This document shows positions 1 through 5,021 of a stretch of DNA of 5,335 nt, one piece after another. Position 1 is the first letter of the stretch. Every line of letters starts with the position of its first letter. The stretch lies in NCBI GenBank assembly GCA_002292945.1, contig DBCG01000032.1, positions 17,469 to 22,803 on the forward strand. Direction: 5' to 3'. This DNA comes from Proteobacteria bacterium UBA964. GTDB lineage: Bacteria > Pseudomonadota > Gammaproteobacteria > Steroidobacterales > Steroidobacteraceae. The notes under the pieces are model-generated. The model saw only the letters and a program-made list of their open reading frames with translations, did no database searches and was not told the DNA's origin. The position numbers and the translations under genes were made by a program.

Positions 1-124
1 CCGCCAGCATCGGCCTCGCCCGCCGCTCCACCAACGGCCGGCGGCCCGGGAAGCTCGGGAGGATCGACTGCAGGTGTTCTCCGCGTAACCAACGCGGTGG
101 CCGGAACTCGGCGGAGGAGGACAT
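1..124 (-). CDS. yheT: YheT-family alpha/beta hydrolase, N-terminal fragment
   Basis: The gene begins with ATG at 124 and runs off the left edge, leaving 41 codons. Residues 7-25 read FRPPRWLRGEHLQSILPSF. This matches the start of the YheT family, where a short proline/tryptophan segment precedes the conserved HLQ-(S/T)-(I/M)-LP motif (here H17 to P23) and a basic stretch (RR at 28-29, ERRAR at 33-37). Known members are predicted alpha/beta-hydrolase esterases of uncertain substrate; the catalytic Ser, Asp and His lie beyond the window. The start is 13 bases after the yadH stop. A GAGG overlapping that stop lies 11 bases upstream and could act as the ribosome binding site, which suggests co-transcription with yadGH. 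The assignment rests on one short conserved motif and on position. Confidence 0.72.
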   Translation of the reverse strand, partial: MSSSAEFRPPRWLRGEHLQSILPSFPGRRPLVERRARPMLA

Positions 125-137
125 GGCCGCGGGCGCC

Positions 138-932
138 TCAGTCCTTGAGACCCGTACCGCGGTCCATGAGCCTCAGCGCCACGAAGAACAACACCACCGC
201 AGCGAGTGCCATGATGCCGAAGGCCCAACCGACCGCGACATCCGACCGGTCGAGGAAACCGAAGCGGAACGCGTTCACCATGTGCAGCACCGGGTTGGCG
301 AAAGACAGCGTCCGCGCCCACTCCGGCAGCAGGTTGATGGAGTAGAAGACACCGCCGAAATAGGTGAGCGGCGTGAGGATGAAGGTCGGTATCCAGTTGA
401 CCTGATCGAAATTGCGGGCGAAGACCCCGTTGATGAAGCCCGCCAGCGAGAAGATGATGGCGGTGAGCAGCACCGCCACGAGGGTGGCGATCAGGTGGTG
501 GACCGGCAGGTGCGTGAAGAAGAGCGCGGCCACGGTGACCGCGCCACCGACCAGCAACCCGCGCAGCACACCGCCGCCCACATACCCGGCCACGATGACC
601 CAGTTGGGCAGCGGAGCGACCATGATCTCCTCGAGATAGCGGGCGAACTTCGCGCTGAACACCGACGAGGAGACATTGGCGTAGGAGTTGGTGATCACCG
701 CCATCATGATGAGGCCGGGCGCGATGTACTGCATGTACTCGATGCCGTCCATCTGGCCGATACGGCTGCCGATGAGGCTGCCGAAGATCACGAAATAGAG
801 CGCCGCGGTGACCGCCGAAGGTACGATGGTCTGGCCCCAGATGCGCAGGATGCGGCCCATCTCCCGCAGCACGATGGTCTGGAAGCCGATCCAGCGGATG
901 CGCGCCCTCGACGGTGCGGGGACCGCACTCAT
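138..932 (-). CDS. yadH: ABC-2 type exporter permease YadH
   Basis: This is a 264-residue integral inner-membrane protein, close to E. coli YadH in length (256 by memory). It is the membrane half of an ABC-2 exporter that works with the YadG ATPase; the substrate is not established. It opens with a short soluble stretch and a basic amphipathic segment (about 16-34). About six hydrophobic segments follow, the first near 36-54. Family-typical stretches include YFVIFGSLIGSRIG (46-59), QYIAPGLIMMAVITNSYANV (68-87), the loop FARYLEEIMVAPLP (96-109), which probably contacts the ATPase, and AGYVGGG (115-121). The stretch NGVFARNF, then TPLTYFGGVFYSINLLP, near residues 168-203 is the ABC-2 permease signature region. 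The ATG overlaps the yadG stop as ATGA (929-932), indicating translational coupling. Confidence 0.95.
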   Translation of the reverse strand: MSAVPAPSRARIRWIGFQTIVLREMGRILRIWGQTIVPSAVTAALYFVIFGSLIGSRIGQMDGIEYMQYIAPGLIMMAVITNSYANVSSSVFSAKFARYLEEIMVAPLPNWVIVAGYVGGGVLRGLLVGGAVTVAALFFTHLPVHHLIATLVAVLLTAIIFSLAGFINGVFARNFDQVNWIPTFILTPLTYFGGVFYSINLLPEWARTLSFANPVLHMVNAFRFGFLDRSDVAVGWAFGIMALAAVVLFFVALRLMDRGTGLKD

Positions 933-1852
933 GGCGCGGCACCCGAGCGATCGACCAGTCGCATGAAGATCTCTTCGAGGCGGTTGACCTTGTTGCGCAT
1001 CGAGACCACCTGCACGCCCTCCGTCGAGAGGCGCGCGAACAGCCCGTTCAGGTCCTGGTCCTTGCCGACCTCCACCTCGAGGGTCTGCGGATCGGCGAGC
1101 TGGAACTCGTAACCGGCGATCTTCGGTGCCATGGCGATCGGTGCACGCAAGCTGAGCACCAAGGTCTCGATGTGCAAGCGCCGCAGCAGGCTGTCCATGC
1201 GATCGGCTTCGGCGATACGGCCGCGGTCGATGATGGCGATGTTGCGGCAGAGGTTCTCGGCTTCCTCGAGATAGTGCGTGGTGAGGATGATGGTGATGCC
1301 CTGCTCGTTGAGCTCACGCAGGAAATCCCACATCGAGCGCCGGATCTCGATGTCGACGCCCGCCGTCGGCTCATCGAGGATGAGCAGCTTCGGCTCATGC
1401 ACCAACGCGCGCGCGATCATCAGCCGGCGCTTCATGCCGCCCGACAGCGTGCGCGTCATGCTCCGCCGCTTGTCCCAGAGGGAGAGTTGCCGGAGATACT
1501 TCTCGGCGCGCTCGCGGGCAAGTGCACGCGGGATGCCGTAGAAGCCGGCTTGGTTGACCACGATGGTCTCCGGCGTCTCGAACATGTTGAGGTTGAATTC
1601 CTGGGGCACGATCCCGATGCAGGACTTGGCGCGCTCGAGATCGGTGTCGAGGTCGTGGCCGAAGACCTGCACCGAGCCGGCGGTCTTGGTGACGAGCGAG
1701 GTGCAGATGCTGATGAGGGTGCTCTTGCCGGCGCCATTGGGCCCGAGCAAGGCAAAAAAATCCCCCTCAGCCACCTGCAGGTCTATGCCCTGCAGAGCGT
1801 GGACACCGTTTCGATACCGCTTGGAGAGGCCGTGGACCGATAGCGCGTACAT
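929..1852 (-). CDS. yadG: ABC transporter ATP-binding protein YadG
   Basis: This is a 307-residue ATPase of the ABC-2 drug/lipid exporter class that powers YadH from the cytoplasmic face. Every nucleotide-binding motif is intact: Walker A GPNGAGKST (37-45), Q-loop VPQE (82-85), signature LSGGM (136-140), Walker B LLILDEP (156-162), D-loop TAGVD (163-167) and switch His193 in LTTHY. The stretch MKRRLMIARAL (140-150) and the C-terminal MRNKVNRLEE are very YadG-like. The region after about 220 is the usual extra domain of this family. A run of seven T (bases 1754-1760) encodes Phe32-Phe33 just before Walker A. No strong Shine-Dalgarno precedes the ATG, which follows the FlhD-like gene by 52 bases, so it may be read from that transcript or from a weak local promoter. 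Confidence 0.96.
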   Translation of the reverse strand: MYALSVHGLSKRYRNGVHALQGIDLQVAEGDFFALLGPNGAGKSTLISICTSLVTKTAGSVQVFGHDLDTDLERAKSCIGIVPQEFNLNMFETPETIVVNQAGFYGIPRALARERAEKYLRQLSLWDKRRSMTRTLSGGMKRRLMIARALVHEPKLLILDEPTAGVDIEIRRSMWDFLRELNEQGITIILTTHYLEEAENLCRNIAIIDRGRIAEADRMDSLLRRLHIETLVLSLRAPIAMAPKIAGYEFQLADPQTLEVEVGKDQDLNGLFARLSTEGVQVVSMRNKVNRLEEIFMRLVDRSGAAP

Positions 1853-1901
1853 GACGTTTTACGATAGCACGACACCGGCCTCGACGGCGGGACGATCGAA
1901 G

Positions 1902-1916
1902 CGATCAACGTGATCG
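1902..1916. repeat. Short inverted repeat across the stop of the FlhD-like gene
   Basis: CGATCA (1902-1907), a three-base gap ACG, then TGATCG (1911-1916) form a perfect 6-bp inverted repeat that covers the TGA stop of the FlhD-like gene (minus strand 1907-1905). There is no T-run after it on the minus strand, so it is not a standard intrinsic terminator. It could be a weak attenuating hairpin before yadG or a chance match. Confidence 0.35.
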
Positions 1917-2606
1917 ACGCGAGCCGGCCCGCACCGACGCCGAGGGCGTACGCGCCACCGCAGCGAGCCGCTGCAGACCATGCAGGGTGTCCTGCCAGAG
2001 TGCCTCGGGATCGGTACGCCCAGCGGCCTGGAGACGCCCCCTCCAGTGCCGCGGTTCATCGCCCCAACGCAACGCAAGCCAATGCCCGGCGATCTCGGTG
2101 AGCGCATCGAGGTTCGGCAGCGTGAGGGTGCGGAACGCGGCGCAGCCGGCCGGTGAGATCCCGAGCAGCAAGCTCGCCGCGGTGGGGGCGGTGCGGCAAG
2201 TCTGCCAACAGAAGTGGCACAACAGTCTGGCGAACGCCCGACCTGCGGGCCGAGCGCACCATGAGACGACGCGGTGCGGATCATCGCTGACCGCCAATCG
2301 CTGCGAACGGTGTGCGATCAAGGCGGCGTCGATCGACAGCTCGAACAACAGGAACGGTGCCTCGGCGACGCGCGCGAGCCCCGCATCGTCGAGCGCCAGC
2401 CAGTCGCTGCGCAGACCATCGACGGCGGCGAGGCCGGACGAACGACCATCGGCCAAGGCTTCGCGCAGCACACGCAGACCTCGCAGATTCATCTCGGCGA
2501 CCAAGCGGAACGCTTCGGTATCCACGGCCGAAGGGAAATCTTCGGCGGTCTCATACGACGCACGCGGGACCGAATGCGGCACGGGCGAATTATTGTCGGC
2601 TTCCAT
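1905..2606 (-). CDS. Putative tandem FlhD-like fusion protein
   Basis: This 233-residue protein, mostly predicted helical, is not an obvious textbook family. I read it as two FlhD-like domains in tandem (numbering from the ATG at 2606). The second copy (about 124-182) aligns without gaps to the E. coli FlhD core as I remember it: A..LLLGIS (144-151) matches A..RLGIN, TLTLPNLDALTE (160-171) matches ALTLPQMVKLAE, and LALRW (177-181) matches CHFRF. The first copy (about 33-93) is more diverged: EMNLRGLRVL (38-47) matches DINLSYLLLA, a Gly sits at 64, and GLARVAE (76-82) and FLLFELSID (85-93) follow, with a shorter loop. FlhD is the partner of FlhC in the FlhD4C2 activator, and an FlhC homologue lies divergently next door, which strongly supports this reading. 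The N-terminal 30 residues and the basic tail look disordered. The ATG at 2609 is possible, but its ribosome binding site would be only one base away. The alternative is an unrelated helical protein. Confidence 0.68.
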   Translation of the reverse strand: MEADNNSPVPHSVPRASYETAEDFPSAVDTEAFRLVAEMNLRGLRVLREALADGRSSGLAAVDGLRSDWLALDDAGLARVAEAPFLLFELSIDAALIAHRSQRLAVSDDPHRVVSWCARPAGRAFARLLCHFCWQTCRTAPTAASLLLGISPAGCAAFRTLTLPNLDALTEIAGHWLALRWGDEPRHWRGRLQAAGRTDPEALWQDTLHGLQRLAAVARTPSASVRAGSRRSR

Positions 2607-2610
2607 CATT

Positions 2611-2615
2611 CCTCC
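2611..2615 (-). promoter_or_regulatory. Ribosome binding site favouring the second ATG of the FlhD-like gene
   Basis: On the minus strand GGAGG is followed by A and then two consecutive ATG codons at 2609 and 2606. It leaves one base before the first ATG and four before the second. One base is too short for normal initiation, so the second ATG is the better start, although the two products differ only by one methionine. Confidence 0.7.
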
Positions 2616-2684
2616 CTGTTCACGCCATTAATGTGGCTCAAACACGCTTGGATTGCAGCCGGATATTTGCGATATTTTCATTGA

Positions 2685-2698
2685 AATACACGTGTTTT
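2685..2698. repeat. Near-perfect palindrome AATACACGTGTTTT
   Basis: The centre ACACGTGT (2688-2695) is a perfect 8-bp palindrome. After one mismatched pair, two further A-T pairs on each side match. It lies in the AT-rich part of the divergent region, directly after TTGAAA. A dimeric regulator site would fit; no known operator is recognised with confidence. Confidence 0.5.
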
Positions 2699-2786
2699 CA
2701 CGCTCCTCACCGGATATCAGGCTTATCGTCAAAGAAGTGCGTGGACGACCCCTTCATCAACGGATCCACTGACCCCCATCCCACCG

Positions 2787-2806
2787 GATACTCAAGGAGA
2801 TACTCA
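2787..2806 (+). repeat. Direct repeat GATACTCA around the flhC-like ribosome binding site
   Basis: GATACTCA occurs at 2787-2794 and again at 2799-2806, separated by AGGA. The purine core of the Shine-Dalgarno sequence therefore lies in the gap, and the last A of the second copy is the first base of the start codon. It may be a small duplication, or a binding site that affects translation. Confidence 0.7.
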
Positions 2807-3384
2807 TGCGCGTCACCGACGATCGCTACAACCGCGACCGGTTGCGTCTCGAGACCGCACTGCGCCTCATCGGCCACGAAGCGCGTACGCAGACCATCCG
2901 CCGTTGGACCGGGCTCAGCGACGATCGGATACGCAAGCTGTTCCGTTCGTACATCCGCCCCGGCGCGGGAGTCCGACGGCATCGCGGAAAGTCGCCGCAG
3001 CAGGTCGGTTTTTTCCTGCGTGGCGGCAGCGATGACGCCCATGCACTCGCCGCGATGCTGCTGTTGTTCGGCGTGCTGCCGGCGAGGACCGTCGCAGCAC
3101 GCGCACCTGATGATGCATCGTCACCGCTGCCATCGCTCTCGAGAGGTCGGCAGCTGTGCGAGGCCTACGAGACCTATCGGCGGGTGGTGCCGCAGGCGCG
3201 CATCGACTTCGAGCATGCCGTGTTCCTCGCCATCGCGCTGAACGCCGGCGACGAGATCCGCCTGCAGTGGTGCCACTCCTGCGATGCCGCGAACATCACC
3301 GAACACAGCGCACTGCGCCTCCCGCCCTGCCGAGCCTGCGGCGCAACGTTGCGGGACGCTGCTACAATGAGTCCCGATCGTTGA
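2806..3384 (+). CDS. flhC: FlhC-family transcriptional regulator
   Basis: This 192-residue protein matches the length of E. coli FlhC, the DNA-contacting zinc subunit of the FlhD4C2 activator. The helical N-terminal part (ALRLIGHEARTQTI at 18-31, then LSDDRIRKLFRSY at 37-49) matches the FlhC segments AMELITLGARLQML and LSRGRLIKLYKEL. AYETYRRVVPQAR (120-132) matches AYRLYLEQCPQAE. The C-terminal zinc site is complete: Cys156-x2-Cys159 and Cys175-x2-Cys178, corresponding to the four zinc cysteines of E. coli FlhC with almost the same spacing. The start is well supported by AAGGAG at 2794-2799, six bases before ATG. No ordinary flhD lies beside it; instead a tandem FlhD-like gene diverges from it. 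Its targets are unknown, and no flagellar or chemotaxis gene is present here. A regulator other than the flagellar master regulator is quite possible. Confidence 0.88.
   Translation: MRVTDDRYNRDRLRLETALRLIGHEARTQTIRRWTGLSDDRIRKLFRSYIRPGAGVRRHRGKSPQQVGFFLRGGSDDAHALAAMLLLFGVLPARTVAARAPDDASSPLPSLSRGRQLCEAYETYRRVVPQARIDFEHAVFLAIALNAGDEIRLQWCHSCDAANITEHSALRLPPCRACGATLRDAATMSPDR
3360..3368 (+). promoter_or_regulatory. Extended -10 promoter for nudC
   Basis: TGCTACAAT is a perfect extended -10 element: TG, one base, then TACAAT with five of six consensus matches. No good -35 lies at 17-base spacing, which is usual for extended -10 promoters. Transcription would start near 3375 and give a leader of about 30 bases before the nudC ATG. 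The element lies inside the last codons of the flhC-like gene and is flanked by CGGGAC (3352-3357) and GTCCCG (3371-3376), a 6-bp inverted repeat around the -10. Confidence 0.5.
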
Positions 3385-3403
3385 TCTGCCGGGTCCGGGA
3401 GCC

Positions 3404-4372
3404 ATGCCGACCGCCACCCTCACTACCAGCCACAACTTCCTCGCCGGTCCTTACATCGACCGCCGCTCGGAATCACGCGAGGAAGCCGACTGGCGGGCCG
3501 CGGCGGTCTCGGATCCCGGAACCCTCTTCCTGCTCGCGCGTGGCACTGCCCACCCCATCGGCGGGGAGCACCCGTCGGTCACCTTTGTACGGGCGGATGA
3601 CCCTGCGGTCCGCTCCGCAGCGCTCGAGTCGTGGGTGCTGCTCGGCTGGTATCGCGAAGCGCGCTGCGTACTGGTGCAACTCGGCGAAGATGTACCGCCA
3701 CCGCCCGGCGCCCGCTTCGAGGAGTTGCGGCCCTTGGCGGCCCTGCTCGATGGCGAACAAGCCGGCCTCTTGGCCTACGCGCGGGCGCTCACCTATTGGC
3801 AACGGCGGCATCGGCACTGCGGCGTCTGCGGTGCGCCCTGCGAGCCGCAGCGCGCCGGACATGTCATGCGCTGCACCGACCCGACCTGCGCCACGGAGTC
3901 CTTCCCGCGCATCGACCCGGCGGTGATCGTGCTCGTCTCGGACGGCGAGCGCGCGCTGCTCGGTCGCCAGGCGAGCTGGCCCGCGGGGCGTTATTCGACC
4001 GTCGCCGGCTTCGTGGAGCCCGGTGAGAGCCTCGAAGACACCATCGCGCGCGAGGTTCTCGAAGAGACCGGGGTCGTCATCCACGACACCTGCTACCACT
4101 CCTCGCAACCCTGGCCTTTTCCGTCGTCGCTGATGCTGGGCTTCACGGCGAGCGCGGCACCGGACGCCCGACCGCGGCCGAGCGAAGAGCTCGAGGATGT
4201 GCGCTGGTTCAGCCGGGCCGCCATCGCCGCGGGCGAGATCCTGTTGCCCCCGCCCACCTCCATCTCGCATCGGCTGATCGCCCACTGGTTCGATGCACAC
4301 GGGTCCGAGCCGCTCGCCGCGATCACGGCGCGCAGCGGCCCTTGGTACGCCCGCGGAGGCGGCCCGCGTTGA
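3404..4372 (+). CDS. nudC: NADH pyrophosphatase NudC
   Basis: This 322-residue Nudix hydrolase splits NADH/NAD to NMN(H) and AMP, and in known NudC proteins it removes NAD caps from RNA 5' ends. The order is: N-terminal NudC-type domain (about 12-130), zinc ribbon with Cys139, Cys142, Cys157 and Cys162, then the catalytic Nudix domain. The Nudix box is perfect: Gly202, Glu208, Arg216, Glu217, Glu220, Glu221, Gly223. It is followed by SQPWPFPSSLM (234-244), the motif that marks NADH pyrophosphatases within the superfamily. It is longer than E. coli NudC (257), mainly because the N-terminal domain is fuller. The ATG is 19 bases after the flhC-like stop, with GGGAG at 3397-3401 unusually close. 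It may be read from the flhC transcript and from an internal promoter at 3360-3368. Confidence 0.96.
   Translation: MPTATLTTSHNFLAGPYIDRRSESREEADWRAAAVSDPGTLFLLARGTAHPIGGEHPSVTFVRADDPAVRSAALESWVLLGWYREARCVLVQLGEDVPPPPGARFEELRPLAALLDGEQAGLLAYARALTYWQRRHRHCGVCGAPCEPQRAGHVMRCTDPTCATESFPRIDPAVIVLVSDGERALLGRQASWPAGRYSTVAGFVEPGESLEDTIAREVLEETGVVIHDTCYHSSQPWPFPSSLMLGFTASAAPDARPRPSEELEDVRWFSRAAIAAGEILLPPPTSISHRLIAHWFDAHGSEPLAAITARSGPWYARGGGPR
4355..4359 (+). promoter_or_regulatory. Ribosome binding site setting the TTG start of the DUF4126 gene
   Basis: GGAGG lies nine bases before TTG 4369, within the last codons of nudC. This is the best-placed site for either candidate TTG and fixes the start to the one overlapping the nudC stop. 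Confidence 0.75.
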
Positions 4373-4971
4373 GCGCCCTCGAAGCACTGTTGCCGATCTC
4401 GCTCGGCGTGGCCTTGGCAGCAGCGGTGGGCCTGCGGGTGTTCCTGCCGCTCTGCGCGCTGTCCTTGGCGGGTTGGATGGGCTGGGTCGAGCTGTCCGAG
4501 GGCTTCGACTGGCTCGGCAGCTGGCAGGCCTTGGTGATGCTGTCGGTCGCCGCCGTGGTCGAGATCGCGGCGTATTACCTTCCCGGCATCGACAACGCCT
4601 TGGATGCGATCGCGACCCCGGTCGCGGTCGGCGCCGGCACACTCGCCACCGCCGCCGTCATCACCGACCTGCCTCCGCTCGTCAAATGGACCACCGCCGT
4701 GATCGCGGGCGGCGGCATGGCTGGGCTCACCCAGGGCGTCACCTCGCTGCTGCGCCTCAAATCCACCGCCACCACCGGTGGCTTGGCGAACCCGATCCTC
4801 GCGACCGGCGAACTCGGCGGCGCGGCGCTGCTGAGCGTCGCGGCGCTGGCTGCGCCGTTTCTCGCGCTCGGTCTGGTGATGGCCAGCATCTGGTCGGCGA
4901 CCCGTTGGCTGCGACGGCGCCTGCGGCGTCCTTTGAACCACGAGCCGATACCTCCCGGACCATTACAGTAG
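4369..4971 (+). CDS. DUF4126 family inner-membrane protein
   Basis: This is a 200-residue hydrophobic protein of the DUF4126 family, whose function is unknown. Recognisable features are GLRVFLPL in the first membrane segment (residues 10-35), VEIAAYYLPGIDNALDAI (64-81), matching the conserved E-x(n)-PG-(V/I)-DN-x-LD motif, and TTGGLANPILATGE (135-148). Hydrophobic segments lie at about 8-35, 54-71, 84-100, 108-127 and 149-175, followed by a very basic end (RWLRRRLRR, 179-187) that should lie in the cytoplasm. I chose TTG at 4369 because GGAGG ends nine bases before it and it overlaps the nudC stop as TTGA, the pattern of coupled translation. An upstream TTG at 4342 would add a charged stretch inside nudC and has no such site. 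It is probably co-transcribed with nudC. Confidence 0.85.
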   Translation: MSALEALLPISLGVALAAAVGLRVFLPLCALSLAGWMGWVELSEGFDWLGSWQALVMLSVAAVVEIAAYYLPGIDNALDAIATPVAVGAGTLATAAVITDLPPLVKWTTAVIAGGGMAGLTQGVTSLLRLKSTATTGGLANPILATGELGGAALLSVAALAAPFLALGLVMASIWSATRWLRRRLRRPLNHEPIPPGPLQ

Positions 4972-4974
4972 AAT
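4969..4974 (+). promoter_or_regulatory. Candidate -10 element for tamA
   Basis: TAGAAT (five of six consensus matches) overlaps the stop codon of the DUF4126 gene. The nearest -35-like sequence, TTGAAC at 4933-4938, is too far away at 30 bases, and no TG extension is present, so this is only a candidate. If used, transcription would start near 4981, inside the left arm of the inverted repeat that reaches the tamA start. Confidence 0.35.
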
Positions 4975-5021
4975 CGGGACATCGCCACGGCCCCAAAGGC
5001 TGCCCTGCACCGATGTCCCGA
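4974..5021 (+). repeat. 11-bp perfect inverted repeat covering the tamA start codon
   Basis: TCGGGACATCG (4974-4984) and CGATGTCCCGA (5011-5021) are exact reverse complements with a 26-base loop. The right arm contains the tamA ATG (5013-5015), and the AAAGG that may bind the ribosome (4995-4999) is in the loop. In RNA that spans both arms the start codon would be paired. There is no T-run after it, so it is not an ordinary terminator. Confidence 0.8.

Larger units (their letters stand above)
2607..2805. promoter_or_regulatory. Divergent control region between FlhD-like and FlhC-like genes
   Basis: This is the longest non-coding stretch in the window, and its middle part (about 2620-2700) is clearly richer in A/T than the genes on either side. 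It contains a tandem GATATTT (2662-2668 and 2671-2677), a TTGAAA that could serve as a plus-strand -35 (2681-2686), an ACACGTGT palindrome and a GAAATA core. I could not find a convincing -10 at proper spacing for either direction, so exact start sites remain open. Its place between two putative subunits of one regulator suggests that both are controlled from here, perhaps by their own product. That is an inference. Confidence 0.6.

Noticed and set aside
82..98. CCGCG-TAACCAA-CGCGG hairpin as a terminator
   Set aside because: The stem is only 5 bp with no T-run, and it lies inside the yheT coding region.
123..1112. Long plus-strand open frame of 329 codons opposite yadH and yadG
   Set aside because: Its product is rich in D, E, R, H and G with no motif, and the minus strand there encodes clear YadH and YadG with all family motifs. 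It is a shadow caused by high GC content.
914..1843. Plus-strand open frame of 309 codons antisense to yadG
   Set aside because: It mirrors the yadG codons almost from end to end and shows no family features; yadG has a complete set of ATPase motifs.
1861..1869. TGCTATCGT on the minus strand as an extended -10 for yadG
   Set aside because: It matches only four of six -10 bases and lies so close to the ATG that the leader would be almost absent; the evidence is too weak to call.
1987..2631. Plus-strand open frame of 214 codons antisense to the FlhD-like gene
   Set aside because: Its product is low-complexity S/R/A-rich without domain features, whereas the minus frame has helical FlhD-like patterns and a GGAGG ribosome site.
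2631..2684. 17-codon plus-strand ORF in the divergent region
   Set aside because: No ribosome site precedes its ATG, and it overlaps the repeats and AT-rich promoter-like region; chance is the simplest explanation.
2707..3042. Minus-strand 111-codon frame overlapping the flhC-like start
   Set aside because: It lies antisense to a recognisable FlhC domain and has no family signal.
3473..4642. Minus-strand 389-codon frame opposite nudC and the DUF4126 gene
   Set aside because: It is an arginine/proline-rich shadow; the plus strand encodes an intact NudC.
1888..5021. CGGGAC hexamers before yadG, nudC and tamA as a shared operator
   Set aside because: A 6-base GC-rich word is expected several times in a window of this size and also occurs inside the FlhD-like coding region; flanks and orientation differ.
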